DNA from: CALMEC01 sp963706315
GTDB lineage: Bacteria > Actinomycetota > Thermoleophilia > Miltoncostaeales > Miltoncostaeaceae
Direction of reading: 5' to 3'
Length of the DNA: 64,000 nucleotides
Assembly (NCBI GenBank): GCA_963706315.1
Contig: CAVPMA010000017.1
Location: 1-64,000, forward strand
The notes under the pieces were generated by a model, which was given only the letters and a program-made list of their open reading frames with translations, was not told the DNA's origin and did not search any database. This document shows, piece by piece, positions 18,049 to 26,522 of this stretch. How positions within the stretch are numbered: the first letter of the stretch is position 1; every line of letters starts with the position of its first letter. The position numbers and the translations under genes are program-made.

Positions 18049-19385
18049 TGCAGGATCTCGAGGCATCAATCCACGAGATCGGGCGATCCCTCTCCGCCGC
18101 CTATCCACCTGCGATCCGCCATCCGGCACGGACCGTCGACCAGCGGCTCATGCAAATGATGGCCGACCGTCCCGACGTGCAGGCCGCCCTGTTTCGCTTC
18201 GTCGACGCGACCCCGGCATGCAGGACGCCGGAGGAGCTCACCGATCACCTCACCGCGCTGCTCGAGGAGGTGGAGGACCCGCCGCCGCTCCTGCGGGCCC
18301 CCGAGACGCTCGGGCGGAGCCGCGTCGGCGAGCGACTGGTCGGGAGCGTCGCCGCGGCGGGCGTGCGCCATCTCGCACAGCGGTTCATCGTCGGGGAATC
18401 GCCGCGCGCGGCGCTCGGACATCTCGAGCGCCTCTGGCGCGACGGCGCGGGAGCGTCGCTCGACCTGCTCGGCGAGGCCACCGTGACGCAGGACGAGGCG
18501 GACCATTACGCCGTCCGGTGTGCCGACGCGATCGACACCCTCGCCGGCGCCGTCGGCGCGTGGCCCCCGAGACCGGTGCTCGAGGCCGACTCCGCCGGGC
18601 CGATCCCCCGCGCGAACGTGTCCGTCAAGATCTCCGCCCTTACTCCCCTCATCCGGCCCGCCGCCCCCGAGCTCGGCGCCGAGGATGCCGCGCGGCGCCT
18701 GGTCCCGCTCGTGCGACGTGCGCGCGATGCGGGCGTGCACCTCCACATCGACATGGAGTCGGTCGACACGCTGGAGACAACGCTGCACCTGGTGCTCGAC
18801 CTGCTCGCCGACCCGGAGTTCCGCGCCGGCCCGTCGGCGGGCGTCGTGATGCAGGCCTACCTGCGGGAGTCGCCGGCGATCGTCGACCGCGTGCTCGAGT
18901 GGGTCCGGGCGAACCCGCGGGGCGTTCCCCTGACGATCCGGCTCGTGAAGGGCGCCTACTGGGACCACGAGGTCGCCGAGGCGCGCCAGCGCGGCTGGAG
19001 CCCCCCGGTCTTCACGGAGAAGGCCGACAGCGACCGCAACTTCGAGGCGCTCACACGAAGCCTCATCGACGCGCAGCCGCTCGTGCGCCTGGCGATCGCA
19101 TCCCACAACCTGCGGTCGGTGTCGCACGCGATCGCCTACAACCGGCTGTTCGGGCGGGGCGACGACCGCGACATCGAGGTGCAGGTGCTGCAAGGCCTCG
19201 GTGACGATCTGCGTGACGCGCTGGCCGCCCACCGGATTCGCACCCGCGTGTACTGCCCCGTCGGCGACCTGGTGATGGGCATGGCCTACCTCGTCCGCCG
19301 GCTCCTCGAGAACACCGCCAGCACATCGTTCCTGTCGGCGCACGGCCGCGGCGTGCCGATCGAGGAGCTGCTCGCGGCGCCGTGA
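18048..19385 (+). CDS. proline dehydrogenase
   Basis: Flavoenzyme of 445 residues that oxidises L-proline to pyrroline-5-carboxylate. The TIM-barrel core shows NVSVKISAL, HLHIDMESVDTLETT, QAYLRESP, RLVKGAYWDHEV (conserved lysine and tyrosine), ASHNLRSVSHA and, at the end, RVYCPVGDLVMGMAYLVRRLLENT, whose double arginine binds the substrate carboxylate. The length and layout match the proline dehydrogenase part of bifunctional PutA without its DNA-binding and aldehyde domains. The downstream P5C dehydrogenase gene overlaps by four bases, so the two enzymes act as a split PutA. Confidence 0.94.
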   Translation: MQDLEASIHEIGRSLSAAYPPAIRHPARTVDQRLMQMMADRPDVQAALFRFVDATPACRTPEELTDHLTALLEEVEDPPPLLRAPETLGRSRVGERLVGSVAAAGVRHLAQRFIVGESPRAALGHLERLWRDGAGASLDLLGEATVTQDEADHYAVRCADAIDTLAGAVGAWPPRPVLEADSAGPIPRANVSVKISALTPLIRPAAPELGAEDAARRLVPLVRRARDAGVHLHIDMESVDTLETTLHLVLDLLADPEFRAGPSAGVVMQAYLRESPAIVDRVLEWVRANPRGVPLTIRLVKGAYWDHEVAEARQRGWSPPVFTEKADSDRNFEALTRSLIDAQPLVRLAIASHNLRSVSHAIAYNRLFGRGDDRDIEVQVLQGLGDDLRDALAAHRIRTRVYCPVGDLVMGMAYLVRRLLENTASTSFLSAHGRGVPIEELLAAP

Positions 19386-20944
19386 ACGCCTTCGCCAACG
19401 AGCCGATCCTCGAGCTTCGCCGCCAGCCGAACCGCTCGGCGCTGGTCGACGCCCTTCGCGAGCTGGACGCCGGGCCTCCGCTCCGGGTTCCCGTGCTCGT
19501 CGGCGACGGTTCGGGTACGGAGACCGGTATCGACTCCACCGATCCCGGGTCACCCCAGCGGCTCGTCGCGACCGCCGGGGTCGCCACCGCTGCCGACGTC
19601 GCAGCCGCGGTCGACCGCGCCCGGGCGGGTCAGCCCGGGTGGGCCACCAAGACCCCGGCCCACCGGGCCGACGCCCTCCACCGCGCCGCGCAGGTTCTGC
19701 GCATGGATCGCCTCGCGCTCGCCGCGCTCCAGGTGCGCGAATGCGGAAAGCCGTGGGCGGAGGCCGACGCGGACGTCTGCGAGGCCATCGACCACCTGGA
19801 ATACGCGGCCGGGCAGGCCCTCGGTCTGGCACGGGGTCGGGACCTGCTGCAACTCCCGGGCGAGCGCAACACGCTGCGCTACCGCCCGCGCGGGGTGGTG
19901 GCGGCGATCGGACCATGGAACTTCCCGCTCGCGATCCCGGCCGGGCTGGTCGCGACAGCACTCGCCACGGGCAATGCCGTGATCTTGAAGCCGGCCGAGC
20001 AGGCGCCGGCGTCCGGGTTCCGGCTCGTCGAGGCGCTGCGGCGGGCCGGGGTGCCGCCCGACGTCATCCAGCTCCTTCCGGGCGAGGGCGACACGGGCGC
20101 TGCGCTCGTGGCGCATCCCGGCGTCCACACCGTCGCGTTCACGGGTTCGGAGGCCGTTGGGCTCGCGATCATCCGCGCGGCCGCCGAGACGCCCGACGGT
20201 CAGCGCCACGTGAAGCGCGTGGTGGCGGAGATGGGCGGGAAGAATGCGATCATCGTCGACTCGGACGCCGATCTGGACCAGGTGGTGCCCGATGTGCTGC
20301 GGTCGGCGTTCGCGTTCGCCGGCCAGAAGTGCTCCGCGGCCGCGCGGGTGCTGGCCCACGAGGCGGTGGCGGCGACATTGCTCGGACGGCTGCGCGGCGC
20401 GGTGGAGGCCCTGCGGGTCGGGCAGGCGGAGGACTTCGCGACGGACGTTCCGCCCGTGATCGAGCGCGAGGCCCAGCGTCGCATCCTCGCGGCGATCGGG
20501 GCGGGGGCGCGTGAGGGCAGGATCGGCGCGCAGCAACCCGATGTCCCTTCGAAGGGGTGGTTCTGCCCGCCGACGATCGTGACGGACCTGCCAGCCGGGT
20601 CGCCGGTGAGCGAGGAGGAGATCTTCGGGCCGGTGCTGACGCTCGAGCCGGTGCGGAGCGTCGACGCGGCGCTCGACGTGGTCGACGCGTCACGGTACGC
20701 GCTGACCGGCGGGATCTTCAGCCGCAACCCGCGGGTGATCGACGCCGTCGTGCGCCGCTCCCCGGTGGGCAACCTCTACGTCAATCGGGCGATCACGGGC
20801 GCGATCGTCGCCCGGCAGCCGTTCGGCGGGAACCGCCGCTCGGGCATCGGCGCAAAGGTCGGGGGCCCCGACTATGTCCTGCAGTTCGTGGAGCCCCAAG
20901 TGGTGAGCGAGAACACGATGCGCCACGGCCTCGTCGTCGAGTAG
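19382..20944 (+). CDS. pruA: L-glutamate gamma-semialdehyde (P5C) dehydrogenase
   Basis: Aldehyde dehydrogenase of 520 residues, second step of proline breakdown (glutamate semialdehyde to glutamate, NAD-dependent). Signatures: the NAD-site segment AIGPWNFPLAIPAG, KPAEQAPASG, the catalytic glutamate in EMGGKNAIIVD and the catalytic cysteine in AGQKCSAAARV. The C-terminus RSGIGAKVGGPDYVLQFVEPQ is characteristic of P5C dehydrogenases. GTG 19382 overlaps the upstream stop (GTGA). The last 21 bases of the gene, with the stop, are duplicated just downstream (see the repeat entry). Confidence 0.95.
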   Translation: MNAFANEPILELRRQPNRSALVDALRELDAGPPLRVPVLVGDGSGTETGIDSTDPGSPQRLVATAGVATAADVAAAVDRARAGQPGWATKTPAHRADALHRAAQVLRMDRLALAALQVRECGKPWAEADADVCEAIDHLEYAAGQALGLARGRDLLQLPGERNTLRYRPRGVVAAIGPWNFPLAIPAGLVATALATGNAVILKPAEQAPASGFRLVEALRRAGVPPDVIQLLPGEGDTGAALVAHPGVHTVAFTGSEAVGLAIIRAAAETPDGQRHVKRVVAEMGGKNAIIVDSDADLDQVVPDVLRSAFAFAGQKCSAAARVLAHEAVAATLLGRLRGAVEALRVGQAEDFATDVPPVIEREAQRRILAAIGAGAREGRIGAQQPDVPSKGWFCPPTIVTDLPAGSPVSEEEIFGPVLTLEPVRSVDAALDVVDASRYALTGGIFSRNPRVIDAVVRRSPVGNLYVNRAITGAIVARQPFGGNRRSGIGAKVGGPDYVLQFVEPQVVSENTMRHGLVVE

Positions 20945-21003
20945 CTCGGTCCCGGGCGATCAACACGGCCTCGTCGTCGAGTAGCTCGGTCCCGGCGATT
21001 AAC
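20924..21003. repeat. 40-base tandem duplication across the end of the P5C dehydrogenase gene
   Basis: Two adjacent copies (20924-20963 and about 20964-21002) begin CACGGCCTCGTCGTCGAGTA and end in a half-unit of the palindromic repeat family. They differ at one deleted G and one C/T change. The first copy holds the true stop codon; the second repeats it uselessly. Confidence 0.9.
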
Positions 21004-21060
21004 AATCGGCAATTGGGGGAAAGCCGTCCCGGGCGATTCACAGTGTTAATCGCCCGGGAC
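20949..21060. repeat. palindromic repeat cluster, copy 1
   Basis: Three related units: half-units at 20949-20965 and 20989-21006 and a whole palindrome at 21026-21060. The half-unit consensus is GTCCCGGGCGATTAACA; the whole unit reads the half, one G, then its reverse complement, here with one arm mismatch (CACA for AACA). It can fold as a long hairpin after the proline operon and may work as a terminator or mRNA end signal. The rest of the 182-base gap is featureless. Confidence 0.75.
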
Positions 21061-21126
21061 CGCCTTGGGAGGTTTGGCGGGCACGGGGCCGGGAACGCAT
21101 CGGGCAACCGCCGGAGGGAGCACGTC

Positions 21127-21471
21127 ATGCCGATCGCAGGTGTGAATAAGGGATCCAAACGCGACCGCCAATACGGGCACATCAAGGACAGCCTCCTCGC
21201 GCGGGGCGAATCCGAGGACCAGGCCGAGGAGATCGCGGCACGCACCGTCAACAAGGAACGCGCCCGGCACGGGGAATCGCGCACCGCGTCACGGACGTCG
21301 ATCGATGACATCTCGTCCGGACGGCGAGGCGGACTGCGAAGCGGCACCAACCGCGCAAAGGGACGCACCCGCGATCAGCTCTACGCCGAAGCGAAGCGCC
21401 TCAACATCCCAGGCCGCTCGAAGATGTTGAAAGCCGAACTGGAGCGGGCGGTCGACCGCGACCGGCGCTGA
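21127..21471 (+). CDS. DUF7218-like conserved protein (often labelled plasmid stabilization protein)
   Basis: Basic protein of 114 residues with the family N-terminus KGSKRDRQYGHIKDSLLARG, then EDQAEEIAARTVNKERARHGE and SSGRRGGLRSGTN. The end, RTRDQLYAEAKRLNIPGRSK followed by MLKAELERAV, resembles the Rho-N/SAP helix-loop-helix and suggests nucleic-acid contact. GGAGGGAG lies eight bases before ATG 21127. Homologues are usually named plasmid stabilization protein without experimental support. Nothing else here suggests a plasmid. Confidence 0.75.
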   Translation: MPIAGVNKGSKRDRQYGHIKDSLLARGESEDQAEEIAARTVNKERARHGESRTASRTSIDDISSGRRGGLRSGTNRAKGRTRDQLYAEAKRLNIPGRSKMLKAELERAVDRDRR

Positions 21472-21522
21472 CCAGCGCGATGGGGACGGGGCCGCGGAAC
21501 GCCCCGCCCCATGCTTCGGTCG

Positions 21523-21858
21523 CTAGCGCAGCCGCTCGTCGGCGAACACCTGATAGCGCTCCACCCCGACGCGCCGCCCGCCACCTTCCGCCGGTGACAG
21601 GGCGTCGAGCGCGCCATCGACCGCGGCCAGGTCGTCGGCGGTCTCGGCGAACACGAGATCCAGGATGACGCCGTCGGATGCGTTCCCGAGCGCGATGACC
21701 CGGGTGGTGCGATCCGCGAGCGTCTGGAACGCCTCCGCGGGGATTCCATCGGGAACGCGACCCGATCGGGCGGCATCCAATGCAGCGTGCAGCTCGTCGG
21801 CCTGACGCTCGATGCCGCCGGGCTCAACGCCTTCGAAGCGGGCGATACGGACGTACAT
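21523..21858 (-). CDS. hypothetical protein, dimeric alpha-beta barrel (ABM-like)
   Basis: Protein of 111 residues, MYVRIARFEGVEPGGIERQA onward. The layout strand-helix-strand-strand-helix-strand with VRIARFEG at the start, VIALGNASDGVILDLVFAET in the middle and GVERYQVF at the end fits antibiotic-biosynthesis-monooxygenase-like ferredoxin folds. No cofactor residues are evident. ATG 21858 has GGGAGGAG five bases upstream. It follows a cupin gene by 14 bases on the same strand, so the two are cotranscribed. Confidence 0.65.
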   Translation of the reverse strand: MYVRIARFEGVEPGGIERQADELHAALDAARSGRVPDGIPAEAFQTLADRTTRVIALGNASDGVILDLVFAETADDLAAVDGALDALSPAEGGGRRVGVERYQVFADERLR

Positions 21859-21872
21859 AGTGGCTCCTCCCA

Positions 21873-22256
21873 TCAGCCGGCGAGGCCGGCCGCGCGCAGG
21901 TTGTCGGTCACAACCGAGAACGTCTCCGCGAGCGCGTCACTCGGGCTGAACTCGACGATCTCCGAATCGGCGAACACGACGGGCGTGTGCCCCGGCGGCG
22001 CGTAGTAGGCCTGTCCGGCCGTGAACTTCTCCTCGTGATCGGCGTACTTGAAGACGATCCGGCCCCGCACGACATAGCCCCAGTGCGGGCACTGACACCG
22101 GTCGTCGGGAAGCCCGCGGAAGAGCTCCGCGGGATCCATGTCGGCGGTGTACTCCTCGAAGCCGACGGTGTACCCACCGTCGAGATGCTCGTACGCCGCC
22201 TCGAAACCGTCGACGGCGAACCGCTCGGATGCCGAATCCTTCGATGCTTTGGGCAC
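21873..22256 (-). CDS. cupin domain-containing protein
   Basis: Small beta-barrel protein of 127 residues. The cupin region holds CQCPHWGYVVRGRIVFKYAD (first motif, one metal histidine) and AYYAPPGHTPVVFADSEIVEF (second motif). The C-terminal helix SDALAETFSVVTDNLRAAG follows. GTG 22256 is supported by AGGGAG eight bases upstream; a longer reading lacks this. Cupins of this type bind a metal and small ligand; its substrate is unknown. It heads a two-gene unit with the ABM-like protein. Confidence 0.75.
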   Translation of the reverse strand: MPKASKDSASERFAVDGFEAAYEHLDGGYTVGFEEYTADMDPAELFRGLPDDRCQCPHWGYVVRGRIVFKYADHEEKFTAGQAYYAPPGHTPVVFADSEIVEFSPSDALAETFSVVTDNLRAAGLAG

Positions 22257-22352
22257 GGCCTGCTCCCTTCGTGAGCGCGAACTGGACCAGGCCAGCGTAG
22301 GAAGGGACGCCGGCCAGGTCATCGGTGCCGGTACCCAACTCGCACATGGCGG

Positions 22353-23963
22353 CTACGTAACGCCGTTGGCGTGCGCCCAGGCGGTCGCGATGGCGCGGGC
22401 GGTGCGCCCCGACGCGCCGATCTTTGCGTACACGTTCGCGACATGGCGCTCGACCGTGCGGACGCTCAGGACGAGCTGGGCAGCGATGTCGTCGTTCGAG
22501 AGCCCACGGGCGACGAGGCGCAGCACCTCCACCTCCCGTGCCGACAGCGGCCCGGTGGCTGGCCCGGGCACGGACGCGCCGAGGGCGGCGAGGGCGTCGC
22601 GGGCGAGCCGCTCGGTCTGGCGGGCACGTCCGGCCTGGCCCGACGCACGGAGCAGGTCGACCAACTCAAGGCGGGCGAGCGCGGCGTCGTACCGCGCGGT
22701 CGCGGCGTCATAGAGGTCGACGGCGTCCTCGATCAGCGCGCGCGCCATGCGGCCGTCGCCCAATGCGGCGGCGATCCGCCCCTGGGCGAGCGATGCTCCG
22801 GCGCGAAGCAGCGGGTTGCGGCCGCCGTCGGCGATCACGCCGATCTCCGACGCCGCCGTACGCGCCGCGTCGATCTCGCCGCGCGCGACGGCCGCCCGCA
22901 CGAGGAGCTCGAGACCCACGACTCGCTCGAACACGTCGGTCTCGCCGATCCGCCGGAGGAACCGCTCCGCGCAGACCAGCCCATCCTTCGCATCGCCGTC
23001 GTCGAGCGCGAGCAGGCCCTCGACGAGAGGATGGAAGCGGTGCGACGTCGACCGGTCCAGGAGCTCACGCGCCTCCGCCGGCCGGCCCTGGCGGCGCCGG
23101 AGCTCGGCAAGGCGCACCAAGGCGTCGACGTCCTTCCCGGGCCGAAGGCGCCCCAACTCGGCGACCGCCGCCTCGAGCTCGACCTCCGCACGGGCGAACT
23201 CACCGTGCCACAGGAGCAGATCGGCGTAGTGGGTACGGCACACCGCGAACATCTGGCGGTCGGCGAAGCGTGTCGCGATCTCCTGGACCCGGAGGCACCA
23301 CTCGCCCGCGCGCTCCAGGTCGCGCACCCGCTTGCACGCGTCGATGACGAAGCAGCAGATCGTCTCGATGGAGTCGAGGTCGCTCATCTCCCCGCCCACC
23401 GCGGCGGCCGCCGCCGCATCGAGCAGCCGCATCCCGTCGTCGACCTGGCCGATGGCGACCAGCGACAGCCCCTCCAGCGCCAGGGACAGCAGCTCCAGGT
23501 CCACGGCGCCGACCTCACGTGCCAGCGACCGCGCCTCGGCGGAGGCGGCAGCCGCCGCCTCCGGGTCGTGACGCGCGAGGAGCGCCATGTACGCGCCGGC
23601 GAACGGAACGAAGGCCGAGGCGACGCTGGACGGCCTGCCCTCCACCAGCATGGCCGCGCGGTCGACCCATCCCATCGCCTCCGCCGGCCCGCGGAACGCG
23701 AACGCGTCGTAGCCCAGCTGGATCGCGAGCCGCGCCGCCGTCTCCGGGTCGTCGCACTCGAGGGCGAGGCGGTAGCCGGCCTCGTGCGCTGCGAACGCGG
23801 GTTCCGCCTCGATCGCGTAGCGGGCGGCGATACCGAGCCCTTCGAACGCCTCGGGGCTTGGGGCGACCTCGATGGCGCGAGCGAACTCCTCACGCGCCTC
23901 GGCCCACGCCCCGCGTGCCAGCGCCGCCCGGCCAGCCGCGAGCAGCTCGGTATCCGACGAGAT
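22353..23963 (-). CDS. LuxR-family regulator with TPR-like repeats, non-canonical start
   Basis: Regulator of about 536 residues. The body is helical-repeat sequence that begins TELLAAGRAALARGAWAEAR, a pattern common in actinobacterial TPR-LuxR proteins. The last 65 residues are a LuxR helix-turn-helix: PLSAREVEVLRLVARGLSND, then LSVRTVERHVANVYAKIG. No ATG, GTG or TTG exists between the phoU stop (24012-24014) and ATG 23675, yet the coding pattern clearly extends to about 23963. I tentatively start at ATC 23963 (ISSDTELLAAGR). Starting at 23675 would remove about 96 conserved residues. The frame is the phoU frame, so readthrough is the other option. Confidence 0.78.
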   Translation of the reverse strand: MSSDTELLAAGRAALARGAWAEAREEFARAIEVAPSPEAFEGLGIAARYAIEAEPAFAAHEAGYRLALECDDPETAARLAIQLGYDAFAFRGPAEAMGWVDRAAMLVEGRPSSVASAFVPFAGAYMALLARHDPEAAAAASAEARSLAREVGAVDLELLSLALEGLSLVAIGQVDDGMRLLDAAAAAAVGGEMSDLDSIETICCFVIDACKRVRDLERAGEWCLRVQEIATRFADRQMFAVCRTHYADLLLWHGEFARAEVELEAAVAELGRLRPGKDVDALVRLAELRRRQGRPAEARELLDRSTSHRFHPLVEGLLALDDGDAKDGLVCAERFLRRIGETDVFERVVGLELLVRAAVARGEIDAARTAASEIGVIADGGRNPLLRAGASLAQGRIAAALGDGRMARALIEDAVDLYDAATARYDAALARLELVDLLRASGQAGRARQTERLARDALAALGASVPGPATGPLSAREVEVLRLVARGLSNDDIAAQLVLSVRTVERHVANVYAKIGASGRTARAIATAWAHANGVT

Positions 23964-24011
23964 CCCCGTGAACGCAGGATACGCGGCGGCCGGCGCGACC
24001 TCGACCCGGGT

Positions 24012-24689
24012 TCAGCCGGTGGGATGCGACGCGTCGGTGAACTCGCGGAACTCGCCGGTGACGAGGTAGGCGGTCTGCTCACCGATGTCGACCGCGTGGT
24101 CGCCGATGCGCTCCAGGCACCGCGAGACGAGGAGCATCCGCACCCCCCACTCCCGGGAGTCCTCGTCCGCGGCGATCCGGCACACCTCGTCCACCGCGCG
24201 GCGGTTCGCGCGGTCGATCATCTCGTCGAGCGCCATGAGCGATTCCGCGGCGGTCACGTCGCGGCTCTCGAACGCCTCGAGCGCGACGCGGATCATCTCC
24301 TCGGCCCGGGTGCCCATGTCCTCGAGCCATTCGACCATCCGCGGGTCAACGGGCAGCCCCGACGAGAGCTTCGTCATCTTCGCGATCGTCACGCAGTAGT
24401 CGCCCATCCGCTCGAGGTGAAGGTTGACCTTCGACATCGCCAGCACCAGTCGAAGGTCGCTCGCCGTCGGCGCCTGCAGGGCGAGGAGCGCCTCGATGTG
24501 CTCCTCGGCCCGGCTGTAGCGGTCGTCGATCTCGTCGTCGAACGCGATGACCTCCTCCGCCAGCTCGGCATCGCCCTGCTCGATCGCGTTGAGGACGGCC
24601 CGCAGCGACCTGAGCACCAGGCTCCCCTCCTCCTGGAGGGTCGCTTGAATGAGGCCCAGCCGTTCTTGAAGCGTGGACCGCAATGACAT
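24012..24689 (-). CDS. phoU: phosphate signalling complex protein PhoU
   Basis: Protein of 225 residues made of two PhoU three-helix bundles (about 10-105 and 115-210). The metal-binding helices carry DDEIDDRYSRAEEHIEALLA and HLERMGDYCVTIAKMT in the first repeat, and ALDEMIDRANRRAVDEV and CLERIGDHAVDIGEQTAYLV in the second; E/D-x-x-D patterns and the ERMGD/ERIGD signatures are diagnostic. PhoU links the Pst phosphate transporter to the PhoR kinase as a negative regulator. Here it lies just downstream of a kinase gene, but pst genes are not in the window. Confidence 0.96.
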   Translation of the reverse strand: MSLRSTLQERLGLIQATLQEEGSLVLRSLRAVLNAIEQGDAELAEEVIAFDDEIDDRYSRAEEHIEALLALQAPTASDLRLVLAMSKVNLHLERMGDYCVTIAKMTKLSSGLPVDPRMVEWLEDMGTRAEEMIRVALEAFESRDVTAAESLMALDEMIDRANRRAVDEVCRIAADEDSREWGVRMLLVSRCLERIGDHAVDIGEQTAYLVTGEFREFTDASHPTG

Positions 24690-24758
24690 CCCTCCGCGAC
24701 GACGGCCGACGGTTGGATGGTACGCAATCGCGGCAGCGGGAGCGACCCGCGTCTCACG

Positions 24759-25712
24759 CTACGGGTGCGGGAAGACGCAGTTGATCGTCAGCCCCTCGCC
24801 CGCGGGGCTGACGGCCTCGACCCACCCGCCGGCGGAGACGGTGATGTGCTTGACGATGGCGAGGCCGAGCCCCGTACCGCGCGACGCGCGCGCCGTGTCG
24901 GCGCGGTAGAAGCGCTCGAAGAGCCGCGGCAGGTCGTCCTCGTCCACGCCGACGCCGGTGTCGACCGCGGTCAGGCGGACGTGGTCTTGCACGACGTCGA
25001 CCGACAGCCGGAGATGGCATTCCGGCCCGGCGTACCGAAGCGCGTTCTCGATGAGGTTCCGGACGATGACGCGGAGCATCCGGGGCCGCACGTCGACCTT
25101 CGCGGCGCCGTCGCCCGAGACGGAGAGCCCGAGCCCGGCAAGCTCCGCGCGCTCCCGGTACTCGTCGACGACCTCCTCGACGATGGGCATCAGCGGTGTC
25201 GCGCCGAGGCCGACCACCTCGTGACCGGTCTCCAGCTCTCCGAGGAACAGGACGTCGTCGATGAGCTCGCCCATCTGGGCGACCTCCTGCCTGGCCCGCT
25301 CGACGAGCCTCGCGAGGTCGGCGTCGGGCAGTTCGGCCGACTCGAACAGCGCCAGCAGGCGAGCCAGCGGTGTGCGAAGCTCGTGGGAGACGGCGGCCGT
25401 GAAGCCCGCGCGCAGCTCCTCGTACGCCCGAAGGTCACCGGGACGGCTCAGGTACACGATCCGCTCCGGACTGCCCTCGACCTCGAAGGGCACTTCCAGC
25501 GCGACCGCCGACCGTTCCTCGCGGCCAAGGGCGTCTGGCAGGGGCTGCCCCTCTGCGAGGTCCGGATAGGCCTCCCGAGCTCGGCGGCTCGCGAGCACGA
25601 CCCGGTCCGACGCGTCGAGCACGACCACCGCCTCGCGGCTCTCCTCCACCAGGATCCTGGCCCGGAGGACCTCGGGCGGGCGGCCAGTCGGGGATTCGTC
25701 TCCGTTCACCAT
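24759..25712 (-). CDS. sensor histidine kinase, PhoR-like, without membrane segment
   Basis: Kinase of 317 residues. A PAS-like input segment (VEESREAVVVLDASDRVVLA) precedes the HisKA helix with phosphoacceptor histidine in FTAAVSHELRTPLARLLALF. The HATPase boxes follow: NLIENALRY (N), DTGVGVDEDDLPRLFERFYR (G1/F) and GTGLGLAIVKHI (G2). No hydrophobic segment is present, so the kinase is cytosolic, unlike most PhoR proteins. It is next to phoU, diverges from an OmpR-type regulator, and its start codon lies inside a PHO box, all of which points to phosphate control. Confidence 0.9.
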   Translation of the reverse strand: MVNGDESPTGRPPEVLRARILVEESREAVVVLDASDRVVLASRRAREAYPDLAEGQPLPDALGREERSAVALEVPFEVEGSPERIVYLSRPGDLRAYEELRAGFTAAVSHELRTPLARLLALFESAELPDADLARLVERARQEVAQMGELIDDVLFLGELETGHEVVGLGATPLMPIVEEVVDEYRERAELAGLGLSVSGDGAAKVDVRPRMLRVIVRNLIENALRYAGPECHLRLSVDVVQDHVRLTAVDTGVGVDEDDLPRLFERFYRADTARASRGTGLGLAIVKHITVSAGGWVEAVSPAGEGLTINCVFPHP

Positions 25713-25732
25713 GCGTTCACCAGATGTTGACC
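25704..25732. promoter_or_regulatory. PHO box: three 11-base direct repeats
   Basis: GTTCACC (25704), GTTCACC (25715) and GTTGACC (25726) are spaced exactly 11 bases apart. This is the known direct-repeat architecture of Streptomyces PhoP sites. It covers the kinase start codon and lies 47-75 bases before the response regulator start, so autoregulation of both genes is expected. Confidence 0.75.
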
Positions 25733-25778
25733 TTTCCGTGACTCCTCGTGGAGGCCGGTCAGCCATTATCGTGAACGC

Positions 25779-26522
25779 ATGGCCAAGGTGCTGCTCATTG
25801 AAGACGACGAGCTGATCGGCCACGGCATGGCCCGCCACCTCCAGGCGGCGGGGTTCGAGGCGATCTGGGTCGGAAAGGGCGAGACGGGGCTGGCGCGGCT
25901 GCGGTTCGAGCGGCCCGACGTTTGCGTGCTCGACCTCATGCTGCCCGGCATCGACGGGTGGAAGCTGATCGAGACCGCCCGCCGCGAGGGCATTGGGACG
26001 CCGATCATCGTCGTGAGCGCGCGCGGCACCGAGCACGACCGGGTGCACGCGCTCGAGATCGGCGCCGACGACTACCTCGTCAAGCCGTTCTCCATGAAGG
26101 AGCTCGTCGCCCGCGTGCAGGCCGCCGCCCGGCGCGGGGCGCGAGAGGCGGACGTGCAGCGCGGCGAGCCGATCGAGATCGAAGAGCTCCGGATCGACCC
26201 GGACGAGGTGCAGGCCTTCGTCAACGACGAGAGTGCCGAGCTCACCCCGACGGAGTTCCGCCTGCTCTACACGCTCGCGTTGGAGCGCGGCCGCGTGCTG
26301 ACCCGCGACGAGCTCCTGCAGCGGGTCTGGGGTCGACCCGCAACCCACCGGGACCGCACCGTCGACGTCTTCGTGCGCCGCCTGCGCGAGAAGATCGACC
26401 GCCGCTCCGACCGCCACACCTTCATCCAGACGCGGTACGGGGTGGGCTACAAGCTGGAGGCGGAAGAGAAGGATCTGCTCGCGCCCGGCCGGCCGGCCGG
26501 CACGCAGGCGCACGACGCTTAG
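25779..26522 (+). CDS. OmpR/PhoB-family response regulator (PhoP/PhoB-like)
   Basis: Regulator of 247 residues. The receiver domain has acidic pair D9/D10, phosphoacceptor Asp in VCVLDLMLPGIDG, a conserved serine in VVSARG and Lys in YLVKPFSMKEL. The C-terminal winged helix shows LTPTEFRLLYTLALERGRV, LQRVWG and TVDVFVRRLREKID with the wing RYGVGYKLE. The divergent kinase and nearby phoU identify it as the phosphate regulator with fair confidence. A short GGTTCG-GCT-CGAACC hairpin follows its stop. Confidence 0.94.
   Translation: MAKVLLIEDDELIGHGMARHLQAAGFEAIWVGKGETGLARLRFERPDVCVLDLMLPGIDGWKLIETARREGIGTPIIVVSARGTEHDRVHALEIGADDYLVKPFSMKELVARVQAAARRGAREADVQRGEPIEIEELRIDPDEVQAFVNDESAELTPTEFRLLYTLALERGRVLTRDELLQRVWGRPATHRDRTVDVFVRRLREKIDRRSDRHTFIQTRYGVGYKLEAEEKDLLAPGRPAGTQAHDA

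Noticed and set aside
21127..21471. Plasmid origin suggested by the usual name of the DUF7218-like family
   Set aside because: The family label is not experimental, and all neighbours are chromosomal metabolism genes with no replication or transfer genes.
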